Assembly (NCBI RefSeq): GCF_900095225.1
Contig: NZ_LT607423.1
Coordinates: 82,823-146,822 of the forward strand
Source of the DNA: Pseudomonas sp. UMAB-08
Lineage (GTDB): Bacteria; Pseudomonadota; Gammaproteobacteria; Pseudomonadales; Pseudomonadaceae
Reading direction: 5' to 3'
DNA length: 64,000 nucleotides
Positions 1 through 8,322 of the stretch are shown one piece after another. How positions within the stretch are numbered: the stretch's first letter is position 1; each line of letters starts with the position of its first letter. A program made the translations under genes and the position numbers. Below the pieces are notes generated by a model, which did no database searches, was not told the origin of the DNA, and saw only the letters and a list, made by a program, of their open reading frames with translations.

Positions 1-444
1 ATGATCCTGTTCCGGCAGATTGGCCAACCCGCCACGACCAACCAGCCCTCCCCCGAAGCCTGGGCCGCCGGGGCACAGAAAATCAGCCCCGAGAATGAAC
101 GCAGCCCGGCGCTGACCGGAATGGCCGGTAAGCTGGACGCCAGCGGCAACTACAACGTGCTGCTGCATCGGGCCTGGCAGCAGAATCTGAGCGCTGACCC
201 GAGCAAAATGGCGGTCAGCAGTGGTCAGGAGCAGTTCGGTCACTTTCCCATTGAGGGCACCGTCACCTTGAGCCTGGCGCGGTTTACCGATATCACGGCA
301 GACTTTTGGGTCAATCAGCTCGATGCCTATGGCGTAGTGCGCACCAGCGAGCGAATGACCCAGACGACCCGGGTGAAGAATGGCGAATTGACCTATATGG
401 ACAATGGCAGCCTGGCCATGCTGATCAAGGTTTCACCTCTTTAA
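1..444 (+). CDS. csiV: CsiV family protein, 5' truncated by the window edge
   Basis: This reading frame is open from the first base and ends at TAA 442-444. The visible 147 residues begin with ILFRQ, which in this family lies just after the signal peptide, so the ATG at base 1 is probably an internal Met and the true start lies upstream. The C-terminal part carries the family pattern: an LHRAW motif, a GTVTLSLARF beta-strand segment, and a tail of the type seen in CsiV (DUF6119-like in older annotation). CsiV proteins are periplasmic peptidoglycan-binding lipid-exported proteins described in Vibrio; in pseudomonads the gene usually follows mfd, which I expect just outside the window. Family assignment is from recollected similarity; the function in Pseudomonas is not established. 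Confidence 0.75.
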   Translation: MILFRQIGQPATTNQPSPEAWAAGAQKISPENERSPALTGMAGKLDASGNYNVLLHRAWQQNLSADPSKMAVSSGQEQFGHFPIEGTVTLSLARFTDITADFWVNQLDAYGVVRTSERMTQTTRVKNGELTYMDNGSLAMLIKVSPL

Positions 445-511
445 GCATCCAGGGAGCGCGTTGCGCTCCTTGCCCTTTGAGCATCGCTGCGGCGTCGGGC
501 TGTACTGAACT

Positions 512-3211
512 GTGTCGTCCATTCTTGAAAAAGTTCTAGCCTCTTCGTGGGCACAAGTCTTCAAAGCTCAAAGCCTTGAGCGAGGGCGCGACTATGCCCA
601 GCAGCAACGCATCAAGTTGCAGCACCTGAGTCCCGAGCTGGTCAGGACGGTGTGCAGAGGCTCGAGTCTGGAAATCTACACGCAAACCCTCACTTTCAAG
701 GACCCGGCCGAGCATAAGCAATTCGTGGTGTGTAAATGCACCTGCCCCGTGCGCAACAATTGCAAACATTGCGCCGCTGCTCTTTTCTTTCTGCAGGACC
801 CGGAAAACAAGGCCTCGATCCTCGCCGCGCTGGGTGCGCCAGACCGTACGCCTGCGCCAGCACGAGCCGAGCCCAAGCCCAAGCCCGCATTGCCTGAACG
901 CTTGATAGACACCCAACCTGTGCCTCGGCTGATTCTTGCCAGCTTCGAGTTCAGCGCTTACGAACCCCGCAATGGCCGTATGCAACGTCATATCCAGCAT
1001 CGCGCCGCGCTGGCGTTTGGCTACGGCGAGCATTACGCGACAGGGAGCAAAACCACCGACGTCCTGGAACACTTCGACACTGAAGCCGTGCGCATACGCC
1101 GCTATCCGGAGGCAGAAAAGCACTGGCGACAGGTTATTCAGGACCTCGGTTTCAGGCTGGCGACCCGGCAAAGCAAGGCCTTGCCCGACAGCGCCGGGGA
1201 CATGTTCGAACTGCCGAGCGACAAGGCCTGGCTGAACTTCATGACCAACGACTTGCCACAGCTGCGTGAGCAAGGCTGGGAGATCGACGTCGCGGAAGAT
1301 TTCGCGTTTGACGTCACGCCTGTAGACGACTGGTACGCGGTCATCAATGAGCAGCCAGAGCGCGACTGGTTCGACCTGGAACTGGGCATCATCGTCAATG
1401 GTGAGCGCCTGAGCCTGCTGCCGATTCTGATCAATCTACTGCGCAGCCACCCCGAACTGATGAGCCCGGCCGGGATCGCCAAGCGCCGGGACGATGAGCA
1501 ACTCTTGGTCCAGCTCAATCACTTCACCCAGCGAGGTGGCGGCCCGATCCAGGTCGCCCTGCCCTACGGCCGTCTAAAACCCGTGCTGGCAACCCTGGGT
1601 GACTTCTATTGGCGCGACGACGGCAATAACGCCCTGCGCCTCAATACCGCAGACGCCGCACGCCTGACCCAACTGGACGATATGCCGCTGACCTGGGAAG
1701 GCGGCGAACGCCTGCGTCAATTCGGCGAGCGCCTGGCGGACATCAAAAATTTTTCAGTGACCGTACCCGACGGTTTGAATGCAACCCTGCGACCCTATCA
1801 GCTCGAAGGTTTGAGCTGGATGCAATCGCTGCGCGAGCTGGAAGTTGGCGGCATCCTGGCCGATGACATGGGCCTGGGCAAAACCCTGCAAACCCTGGCC
1901 CACCTGCTAGTGGAAAAGCAGGCCGGTCGCCTTGATCGCCCGTCCCTGGCCGTGATGCCCACCAGCCTGATTCCCAACTGGATGGATGAAGCCGAACGTT
2001 TCACCCCTCAACTACGTGTATTGGCGTTGTATGGGCCAGGCAGGCGCCAGGATTTCGCCAACCTGCAGGATTACGACCTGATCCTCACCACCTATGCGCT
2101 GCTGCCGCGTGACGTCGAGTTGTTGGCGCAGCAGCCGCTGCATGTGCTGATCCTCGACGAAGCGCAGTACATCAAGAACCCCAACAGCAAGGCCGCTGAG
2201 GCCGCGCGCAGCCTAAACGCCCGTCAGCGCCTGTGCCTGAGCGGTACGCCGTTGGAAAACCATCTGGGCGAACTCTGGTCGCTGTTCCACTTCCTGATGC
2301 CAGGCTGGCTGGGCGACAGCAAGCAGTTCAACAGCAACTACCGCACCGCCATCGAGAAGCTGGGCAACGAAGAACGCTTGCAGCACTTGAATGCGCGGAT
2401 CAAGCCCTTCCTCCTGCGTCGCACCAAAGAGCAGGTCGCCACCGAACTGCCGCCCAAGACCGAAATCATCCATTGGGTCGAGCTCAACGACGCCCAGCGC
2501 GACGTGTATGAGACGGTACGCCTGGCCATGGACAAGAAGGTACGCGACGAAATCGCCCGCAAAGGCGTTGGTCGCAGTCAAATCATCGTTCTGGAAGCGT
2601 TGCTCAAACTGCGTCAGGTCTGCTGTGATTTACGGCTGGTCAACAGCGCACCTGCAACGGGGCGCCATGGCAGCTCGGCCAAGCTGCACAGCCTGATGGA
2701 AATGTTTGAAGAGTTGCTGGCCGAAGGTCGAAAAATCCTGTTGTTCTCGCAGTTCACCTCGATGCTGACCCTGATCGAAGCCGAGCTGAAACAGCGCGGC
2801 ATCGAATACGCGCTGCTCACCGGGGCAACCAGAGACCGCCGGACACCGGTACAGGACTTCCAGAGTGGCAAGCTTCCGGTTTTCCTGATCAGCCTCAAGG
2901 CCGGCGGCACCGGCCTGAACCTGACCGCAGCCGACACGGTGATCCATTACGATCCCTGGTGGAACCCGGCAGCCGAAAATCAGGCCACCGACCGTGCGTA
3001 CCGCATCGGCCAGGAGAAACCGGTCTTCGTCTACAAGATGATCGCGCGCGGCACGGTGGAAGAGAAAATCCAGCGTTTGCAGCAGGAAAAATCAGCGCTG
3101 GCGTCAGGCGTACTGGATGGCAGGACCGCAGGTGACTGGAAGTTGGGAAGCGAAGACATCGCCGCCCTGTTCGCGCCATTGCCAGCGCCGGTCAAAAAAA
3201 TAAAGCATTGA
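512..3211 (+). CDS. SWIM-zinc-finger SNF2-family DEAD/DEAH helicase
   Basis: Predicted 899-residue SWI2/SNF2 ATPase acting on DNA or nucleoprotein. The N-terminus has a SWIM zinc finger (CKCTC at about residues 74-78 followed by CKHC at 84-87). A middle domain typical of bacterial SNF2 proteins precedes the motor. Motor motifs are clear: Walker A region DDMGLGKT near 451-458, motif II DEAQ near 548, SGTPLEN, and motif VI QATDRAYRIGQ near 823-833. The start is GTG at 512; no strong Shine-Dalgarno is seen and an alternative start slightly downstream is possible. It sits alone on the plus strand between csiV and the convergent phosphorylase gene, with a REP element after its stop. The exact substrate is unknown; roles in transcription recycling (RapA-like) or repair are inference only. 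Confidence 0.88.
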   Translation: MSSILEKVLASSWAQVFKAQSLERGRDYAQQQRIKLQHLSPELVRTVCRGSSLEIYTQTLTFKDPAEHKQFVVCKCTCPVRNNCKHCAAALFFLQDPENKASILAALGAPDRTPAPARAEPKPKPALPERLIDTQPVPRLILASFEFSAYEPRNGRMQRHIQHRAALAFGYGEHYATGSKTTDVLEHFDTEAVRIRRYPEAEKHWRQVIQDLGFRLATRQSKALPDSAGDMFELPSDKAWLNFMTNDLPQLREQGWEIDVAEDFAFDVTPVDDWYAVINEQPERDWFDLELGIIVNGERLSLLPILINLLRSHPELMSPAGIAKRRDDEQLLVQLNHFTQRGGGPIQVALPYGRLKPVLATLGDFYWRDDGNNALRLNTADAARLTQLDDMPLTWEGGERLRQFGERLADIKNFSVTVPDGLNATLRPYQLEGLSWMQSLRELEVGGILADDMGLGKTLQTLAHLLVEKQAGRLDRPSLAVMPTSLIPNWMDEAERFTPQLRVLALYGPGRRQDFANLQDYDLILTTYALLPRDVELLAQQPLHVLILDEAQYIKNPNSKAAEAARSLNARQRLCLSGTPLENHLGELWSLFHFLMPGWLGDSKQFNSNYRTAIEKLGNEERLQHLNARIKPFLLRRTKEQVATELPPKTEIIHWVELNDAQRDVYETVRLAMDKKVRDEIARKGVGRSQIIVLEALLKLRQVCCDLRLVNSAPATGRHGSSAKLHSLMEMFEELLAEGRKILLFSQFTSMLTLIEAELKQRGIEYALLTGATRDRRTPVQDFQSGKLPVFLISLKAGGTGLNLTAADTVIHYDPWWNPAAENQATDRAYRIGQEKPVFVYKMIARGTVEEKIQRLQQEKSALASGVLDGRTAGDWKLGSEDIAALFAPLPAPVKKIKH

Positions 3212-3263
3212 GTCAGACACCCTAATGAAATGGTTGCCCCCAGGTACGCGGGGTAACCATTGA

Positions 3264-3294
3264 TGCAGGAGCGGGCTTGCCCGCGATGGCTGCA
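3264..3294. repeat. REP element (Pseudomonas type)
   Basis: TGCAGGAGCGGGCTTGCCC followed by GCGATGGCTGCA forms an imperfect palindrome with the core stem GCGGGC-TT-GCCCGC (3271-3284). This is the familiar Pseudomonas repetitive extragenic palindrome and lies between the convergent helicase and phosphorylase genes, the usual location for REPs, where it may act as a transcript 3' end or a RAYT substrate. Confidence 0.8.
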
Positions 3295-3315
3295 TGTCCG
3301 ACTCAATCGCATTTT

Positions 3316-4056
3316 TCAGCCCGAAACAAGCACCCGCGCCAAAGTCGCCTTCACCTTGCCCATCCCGTCATGCAGTGCCTGTTCAATTTCGGCCATGGTA
3401 ATCACTGCCGACGACTTGCCTGCCGCAGGGTTGACCACCAGCGCCAGACAGGCGTAATCCAGTTCTATTTCGCGGGCCAGTGCCGCTTCAGGCATACCGG
3501 TCATGCCGACGATATCGCAACCATCACGCTCCAGGCGAATGATCTCCGCCACGGTTTCAAGGCGCGGGCCCTGAGTGCAGGCATACACGCCCTGGTCGCT
3601 GTAAGCACAACCTTCAGCCGCCAGCGCTGCAATAAGTCGCGTGCGCAGCGCTTCGCTGTAGGGATAGCTGAAGTCGATGTGGGTCACCTGCTCCAGATCA
3701 TCGGCAAAGTAGGTGTGCTCGCGACCGCTGGTGTAGTCGATCAACTGGTGCGGCACGCAGAAATGCCCGGTGCCCATGGCCGGATGAATCCCACCCACAG
3801 CATTCACGGCCAGGATCGCCTCGGCCCCGGCCTGCTTCAATGCCCACAGATTAGCCCGGTAGTTGACCTGATGTGGCGGTAGGCGATGGGGGTGACCGTG
3901 GCGCGCCAGAAACAGCACCTCACGCCCTGCATACTCGCCAATCTGAATCTCGGCCGACGGCGCACCATAAGGCGTATTCATCGGCAGGGACTGACGAATA
4001 TTCAAGCCATCAAGTTGGGTCAGGCCAGTGCCGCCGATAATCGCATAAACAGTCAT
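3316..4056 (-). CDS. S-methyl-5'-thioinosine phosphorylase (MTAP/PNP family)
   Basis: Predicted 246-residue cytosolic purine-nucleoside phosphorylase family 2 enzyme. Visible family motifs are GGTGLT near the N-terminus (phosphate loop), RHGHPHRLPPHQVNYRAN near residues 53-70, CTQGPRLET near 160-168, and GMTGMPEAALARE near 185-197. Pseudomonads recycle methylthioadenosine by first deaminating it and then using a phosphorylase specific for methylthioinosine (PA3004 type); the length, motifs and neighbours (nagZ next door) fit that orthologue better than a true MTAP. Start ATG 4056 is preceded on the minus strand by a purine-rich AAGGATGT. It is separated from nagZ by 11 bp, so the two are probably cotranscribed. 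Substrate preference (MTI versus MTA) is inferred from orthology. Confidence 0.87.
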   Translation of the reverse strand: MTVYAIIGGTGLTQLDGLNIRQSLPMNTPYGAPSAEIQIGEYAGREVLFLARHGHPHRLPPHQVNYRANLWALKQAGAEAILAVNAVGGIHPAMGTGHFCVPHQLIDYTSGREHTYFADDLEQVTHIDFSYPYSEALRTRLIAALAAEGCAYSDQGVYACTQGPRLETVAEIIRLERDGCDIVGMTGMPEAALAREIELDYACLALVVNPAAGKSSAVITMAEIEQALHDGMGKVKATLARVLVSG

Positions 4057-4067
4057 TAATACATCCT

Positions 4068-5078
4068 TCAGTCGATCAGTTGGGCGGCACGCAGTGCATC
4101 AAGGGCCGCCAGCCAGCGTGGGTGCTGACGATATTCAGTAGTGGCGTATGCCTGGCCTCGCATCCGCGCAATGCGTGGCGATGGTTTTACCTTCAGCCGT
4201 TGCGCGGCACTGAGTGCCAGCTCGGCAGCAGCCCGGTCGTTGCACACCAGGCCCATGTCACACCCGGCGCTCAAAGCAGCCTCGATACGACTTGCGGCAT
4301 CACCGACCACATGGGCGCCGGCCATGGACAGGTCATCGCTGAAAATCACGCCATCGAACCGCAACTCGCCGCGCAGGATATCTTGCAGCCAACGCCGGGA
4401 GAAACCGGCAGGCTGGGCATCGACTTGCGGATAAATGACGTGGGCTGGCATCACGGCTGCCAGTTGCTTGCTCAGGCGAGCGAACGGCACAAGGTCCTTG
4501 GCGCGGATTTCGTCGAGGCTGCGCTCGTCTGTCGGAATCGCGACATGAGAATCGGCTTCAGCCCAGCCATGGCCAGGAAAATGTTTGCCGGTTGCCGCCA
4601 TGCCTGCGGCGTTCATGCCACGAATAAAGGCACCCGCCAGCAACGCCGCACGTTCGGGATCACCCTCAAAAGCCCGGCTGCCGACCACCGCACTGCGCTG
4701 ATAATCCAGGTCGAGAACCGGTGCGAAACTCAAATCCAGCCCGACCGCCAACACTTCAGTGGCCATCAGCCATCCGCAATGTTCAGCCAGCGATTCGGCA
4801 TTCAGGTTGTCGGCAATCGCCCGCATCGCCGGTAATCGGACGAATCCCTGACGCAGACGCTGTACCCGCCCGCCCTCCTGATCCACCGCCAACAGCAACT
4901 CAGGTCGTATCGCACGGACAGCGGCACTGAGTTCACGAACCTGGCGCGGATGCTCAATATTGCGGGCGAAAATGATCAGACCACCGACTTCGGGCTGACG
5001 CAAAAACTGGCGGTCCTCAGCGGTCAGCCAAGTACCGGCGACATCCACCATCAACGAGCCTTGCAGGCCAGAACTCAT
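4068..5078 (-). CDS. nagZ: beta-N-acetylhexosaminidase NagZ
   Basis: Cytosolic family 3 glycoside hydrolase that removes GlcNAc from anhydro-muropeptides during peptidoglycan recycling; in pseudomonads it thereby feeds the AmpR/AmpC beta-lactamase signal. The 336-residue protein has VDQEGGRVQRL near 66-76, the catalytic-loop signature KHFPGHG at about 165-171 followed by DSH at 176-178, and the nucleophile region FSDDLSM. I chose ATG 5078 rather than the upstream in-frame TTG 5084 because AAGGA lies 7 bases before the ATG. It is upstream of and probably cotranscribed with the phosphorylase gene. Confidence 0.95.
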   Translation of the reverse strand: MSSGLQGSLMVDVAGTWLTAEDRQFLRQPEVGGLIIFARNIEHPRQVRELSAAVRAIRPELLLAVDQEGGRVQRLRQGFVRLPAMRAIADNLNAESLAEHCGWLMATEVLAVGLDLSFAPVLDLDYQRSAVVGSRAFEGDPERAALLAGAFIRGMNAAGMAATGKHFPGHGWAEADSHVAIPTDERSLDEIRAKDLVPFARLSKQLAAVMPAHVIYPQVDAQPAGFSRRWLQDILRGELRFDGVIFSDDLSMAGAHVVGDAASRIEAALSAGCDMGLVCNDRAAAELALSAAQRLKVKPSPRIARMRGQAYATTEYRQHPRWLAALDALRAAQLID

Positions 5079-5278
5079 ATGCAATTCCTTAACTCAACGC
5101 AGCCGACACCCGATCCGGGCGTGGCATCAAAGCGCAGTGAAGACAGCCAGACGCACACACCGCTGCCGATCGGCGGAGCCGGACAAATACGGAGTGGCGT
5201 GGGAGACATGAATAAATCGAGGGTACGCATGGGCGGCTAGCTTAGCCGATGAAAGCTGCCACGCCCACCCATCAACGA

Positions 5279-5986
5279 TCAAACCTTGGCGACGGCGACC
5301 GTACTTTTGCTGCGCGGTTTGAGTTGTGCAGAGACCATGGCCGCGTCGGTCACGCCGGTTTCGGCGCGCATGCCGGCTGCCAGGAACGGCACCATCAGAC
5401 GCATCACCTGCTCAATGGAGGTATTGACCCCGAAATCAGTCTCGGCAATCGCCCGCAACGCTTTGATCCCGGACATGCTGAACGCTGCGGCGCCGAGCAT
5501 GAAATGCACGCGCCAGAACAGTTCGATCGGTGGAATATTCGGGGCTGCTTCATTGACCAGTAACATGTAGCGGCGAAACACCTTGCCGTACATGTCTTCC
5601 AGGTAACGACGCAGGTGTCCTTGGCTCTGACTGAACGCCAAGCCCAGCAAGCGCATGAAAATCGACAGGTCGTTACCGCTCCGCGGCTGCACCACCAACG
5701 CTTGCTCGACGAGGATTTCCAGCAGCTCTTCAAGTGTCGGCTTGTGTTCAGGCTTGGCCTGACGGCGCTCCAGCTCTCGATCGAGGCTGATACAGAACGG
5801 ACCGAGGAAGCGCGAGAAAACCGCCTGAATCAGGGCCTTCTTCGAACCAAAGTGATAATTCACCGCGGCCAGGTTGACCGAGGCTTTGCTGGTGATCAAC
5901 CGCAACGATGTTTCGGCAAAGCCTTTTTCCGCGAACAACTGCTCAGCAGCATCGAGGATACGTTCAACTGTTTCCGACTGGGCCAT
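5279..5986 (-). CDS. psrA: TetR-family fatty-acid-responsive regulator PsrA
   Basis: Predicted 235-residue TetR repressor. The HTH is within residues 8-50 (AEQLFAEKGFAETSLRLIT then VNLAAVNYHFGSKKAL), followed by an alpha-helical ligand domain. In Pseudomonas, PsrA binds long-chain fatty acids, represses fadBA-type beta-oxidation genes and itself, and activates rpoS. The ORF could extend upstream to 6091, but ATG 5986 gives the family-standard MAQSETVERIL N-terminus and leaves the operator outside the coding region. Two PsrA-type boxes lie 16-42 bp upstream of this start (separate entry), indicating autoregulation. A fadBA operon lies 6 kb away in the same window. Confidence 0.93.
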   Translation of the reverse strand: MAQSETVERILDAAEQLFAEKGFAETSLRLITSKASVNLAAVNYHFGSKKALIQAVFSRFLGPFCISLDRELERRQAKPEHKPTLEELLEILVEQALVVQPRSGNDLSIFMRLLGLAFSQSQGHLRRYLEDMYGKVFRRYMLLVNEAAPNIPPIELFWRVHFMLGAAAFSMSGIKALRAIAETDFGVNTSIEQVMRLMVPFLAAGMRAETGVTDAAMVSAQLKPRSKSTVAVAKV

Positions 5987-6001
5987 GATTCTTCTGCCTG
6001 A

Positions 6002-6028
6002 CAAACACTTGTTTGAAACATACGTTTC
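6002..6028. promoter_or_regulatory. two abutting PsrA operator boxes
   Basis: CAAAC-ACTT-GTTTG (6002-6015) and GAAAC-ATAC-GTTTC (6015-6028) each match the PsrA consensus [G/C]AAAC-N2-4-GTTT[G/C] as perfect inverted repeats and share one base. They sit immediately upstream of psrA, so autorepression is predicted. Confidence 0.87.
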
Positions 6029-6205
6029 AGCCGGGCTATTTGTCAAGTCTGCCCGTTCGTTTTCTGGCTGACCAGTCATGCATTTAATCATATAACCCGG
6101 GGCCTGTAGCCACCGCGTGACTTATCGCCTCGGATCACCTGCCAGCAGCCCCCTGCACACCGTCCAGCGGCCTGAGTAAAAAGGACGATTGCCAAGACGC
6201 AATCA

Positions 6206-6240
6206 CTGTATATAATCCCAGTCACTGTATAAAAAGACAG
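6206..6240. promoter_or_regulatory. two tandem LexA (SOS) boxes
   Basis: CTGTATATAATCCCAG (6206-6221) and CTGTATAAAAAGACAG (6225-6240) both fit CTG-N10-CAG. They lie 10-45 bp before the lexA ATG and the first overlaps a TATAAT-like -10 (TATAAT 6211-6216), so LexA occupancy would block lexA-sulA transcription. Confidence 0.95.
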
Positions 6241-6250
6241 AGCGATCATC

Positions 6251-6859
6251 ATGATAAAACTGACGCCACGCCAAGCTGAGATTCTGGGCTTCATCAAACG
6301 CTGCCTTGAAGACAACGGCTACCCACCGACCCGTGCGGAAATCGCTCAGGAACTGGGCTTCAAGTCGCCCAATGCGGCGGAAGAACACCTCAAGGCTCTG
6401 GCGCGCAAAGGCGCTATCGAAATGACGCCGGGCGCCTCGCGGGGTATTCGTATTCCTGGCTTCGAAGCCAAGTCCGAAGAACGCAGCCTGCCAATCATCG
6501 GTCGCGTCGCCGCTGGCGCACCGATTCTGGCGCAGCAACATGTCGAAGAGTCCTGCAACATCAACCCGTCTTTCTTCCATCCGAGCGCAGACTATTTGTT
6601 GCGCGTGCATGGCATGAGCATGAAGGACGTCGGCATCCTCGATGGCGACTTGATTGCCGTCCATACCTGCCGCGAAGCCCGCAATGGCCAGATCGTCGTG
6701 GCGCGAATTGGTGATGAAGTCACGGTTAAGCGCTTCAAGCGTGAAGGCAGCAAGGTTTGGCTACTTGCCGAGAACCCGGATTTCGCCCCTATTGAAGTGA
6801 ACCTCAAAGATCAGGAATTGGTGATCGAAGGCTTGAGTGTCGGCGTCATTCGCCGCTAA
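6251..6859 (+). CDS. lexA: SOS repressor LexA
   Basis: 202-residue LexA. The N-terminal winged helix (residues 1-69) carries PPTRAEIAQELGF as the recognition region. The self-cleavage domain has the scissile Ala88-Gly89 in RVAAGAP, the catalytic Ser123 in HGMSMKD and Lys160 in EVTVKRF. It represses SOS genes until RecA-ssDNA stimulates autocleavage. Two SOS boxes precede it, and the cell-division inhibitor sulA follows 10 bp downstream in what is clearly one operon. ATG 6251 has only a weak Shine-Dalgarno (ACAGAG), but no other start gives the family N-terminus MIKLTPRQ. Confidence 0.98.
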   Translation: MIKLTPRQAEILGFIKRCLEDNGYPPTRAEIAQELGFKSPNAAEEHLKALARKGAIEMTPGASRGIRIPGFEAKSEERSLPIIGRVAAGAPILAQQHVEESCNINPSFFHPSADYLLRVHGMSMKDVGILDGDLIAVHTCREARNGQIVVARIGDEVTVKRFKREGSKVWLLAENPDFAPIEVNLKDQELVIEGLSVGVIRR

Positions 6860-6869
6860 AGGAGACGTT

Positions 6870-7343
6870 ATGCAGTTCCCCCAAACACCACAGCAAGCAC
6901 AACTACCACTGTTCGAGGCATTCATGGCACAGCCCATCGCCCCGCTCCTCAAAGAAGTAGTCGAAACGCCCTGGAACACAGCGCCAGACGCTTTTAGTGA
7001 ACTGTCATTGCGCGGCGCAGCCGGGAACTGCCTGAACCTTCTGGCGCCGATTTTGCGGGAGCTGAGTCAGGACCAGGACGCACGCTGGCTGACATTGATC
7101 GCGCCACCTGCAAGTCTGACTCAGACCTGGTTGCGTGATGCGGGGCTTAATCGTGAACGGATTCTTCTATTGCAACCACGCGGTACACAAAGCGCGTTGC
7201 AATTGACCTGCGAGGCTCTGCGGCTGGGTCGCAGCCACACGGTTGTCAGCTGGCTCAACCCGATCAATGCCGGGGCACGCCAACAGCTAATCAGCGCTGC
7301 CAGGACGGGTGATGCGCAGAGTTTGAATATTCGGCTGGGCTGA
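6870..7343 (+). CDS. sulA: cell division inhibitor SulA
   Basis: 157-residue SOS-induced inhibitor that blocks FtsZ polymerisation. ATG 6870 is preceded by a strong AAAGGAG that overlaps the lexA stop region, so I use it rather than the in-frame upstream extension from 6837. The family core is visible as LNLLAPILRELSQ, WLTLIAPP and LNRERILLLQPR, matching the RecA/SulA-like fold of Pseudomonas SulA. Expression should follow LexA via the shared SOS-box promoter. A short hairpin, GGGCTGA-AGA-TCAGCCC (7337-7353), covers the stop codon and separates it from the convergent downstream gene. Confidence 0.93.
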   Translation: MQFPQTPQQAQLPLFEAFMAQPIAPLLKEVVETPWNTAPDAFSELSLRGAAGNCLNLLAPILRELSQDQDARWLTLIAPPASLTQTWLRDAGLNRERILLLQPRGTQSALQLTCEALRLGRSHTVVSWLNPINAGARQQLISAARTGDAQSLNIRLG

Positions 7344-7357
7344 AGATCAGCCCGTGA

Positions 7358-7591
7358 TCAATGAAGAACGCGCGGGCCATCGTGTTTATCAAAGTCGCCT
7401 TCCGCAAGGCGCCCAGCCATCTGAACGCCGACGCTCAGCATGGCTTTAGCGATTTCTACGTGCTGACCTTGCAAAAAGGCTTTGGCATCAGCAGAAAAAT
7501 CCAGGGTAACCAAGGAGCCCTCGTCCTCAGCACGGCGCAGTTCGATGCGGCCGTCGGGCAGCTCGACAATTTCTAAAAAGGACGTTGGCAT
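7358..7591 (-). CDS. small conserved protein (PA3009-like)
   Basis: A 77-residue acidic protein with no signal peptide or membrane segment. It opens with MPTSFLEIVELPDG, a beta-rich pattern, and ends with a helix (AKAMLSVGVQMAGRLAEG). A homologue occupies the same slot next to sulA in other pseudomonads, which supports it being real, but no function is known to me. It is in a minus-strand group with the DUF6586-type gene and topA, 70 bp downstream of the former. Upstream of ATG 7591 there is GGAGAACAGATCCT, giving a plausible ribosome binding site. Confidence 0.75.
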   Translation of the reverse strand: MPTSFLEIVELPDGRIELRRAEDEGSLVTLDFSADAKAFLQGQHVEIAKAMLSVGVQMAGRLAEGDFDKHDGPRVLH

Positions 7592-7660
7592 AGGATCTGT
7601 TCTCCACGAAAGGGCAGCATTGTATCAGCCCGTCGACTCAGCCCCTAGCCCATCGATCAA

Positions 7661-8182
7661 TCAGCACTCGCTCAGCCCTTCGCGAAAACGAATCGTCAGG
7701 CTCTTGAGCTGCTGACGCCAACTTTCCATTTCCTCACGGCCCAACTCAGGCTCAGGCTCGTCATCCAGGCTGACAGCAATAATCATTGGCTGCGTAACGT
7801 CGCCCTTGGCTTTCCTTGGCGCACGCGGCGGCAGGAACAACGCGTTGTAGGCCGCCAGCAACTGCGCCAGCCAGGTTTCCCGGTTCTGCGCGAGCTCGAT
7901 CAGCTCGGCCATTTCCGGGATCGCGATAGCGTCCAGCACCTCTTTGGTCAACAGCAGTTCTGCGCGCGGCGCATTGGCCTGGGGCAAACGGTAAAACCCT
8001 GCGATCTCATGGCACAAACCGAGCAACGCGCCATACAGGTGAAACAGGACGGACTCACGCTCAGCCTGAACCAGCGCGATAGCATTCATCGCCCGGCTTT
8101 CCTGAGCCTTACCCAGCGCCTCAAGAGCGAGCCCTGCAAAATAAATCTTCTGGTTGGTACGGGTATAGAGTTCATGGGCCAT
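7661..8182 (-). CDS. DUF6586-type conserved protein (PA3010-like)
   Basis: 173-residue, largely alpha-helical cytosolic protein with no recognisable catalytic motif. The N-terminus MAHELYTRTNQKIYFAG is the conserved part. An acidic linker (DDEPEPELGREE) precedes the C-terminal helix. I chose ATG 8182 over the ORF limit at 8206 because GGAGAG lies about 8 bases upstream. It is downstream of topA on the same strand (140 bp gap), the same arrangement seen in P. aeruginosa. Function unknown. Confidence 0.8.
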   Translation of the reverse strand: MAHELYTRTNQKIYFAGLALEALGKAQESRAMNAIALVQAERESVLFHLYGALLGLCHEIAGFYRLPQANAPRAELLLTKEVLDAIAIPEMAELIELAQNRETWLAQLLAAYNALFLPPRAPRKAKGDVTQPMIIAVSLDDEPEPELGREEMESWRQQLKSLTIRFREGLSEC

Positions 8183-8322
8183 GGTGGCACTCTCCATCAC
8201 AAACAAAAAAGAACGGCTCTACTCAAAGCAAATCTGGCTCGCGCAACGCGCTTTGGGCGCACCGGGCGAGCCAGCATCAGACAACCGATGGGCGCCTGAC
8301 GGGTGACGTCAGGCGCAATGTA

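Noticed and set aside
8291..8315. Hairpin GCGCCTGAC...GTCAGGCGC after topA as a terminator
   Set aside because: The stem is good but no T-run follows on the minus strand, so it is not listed as a terminator.
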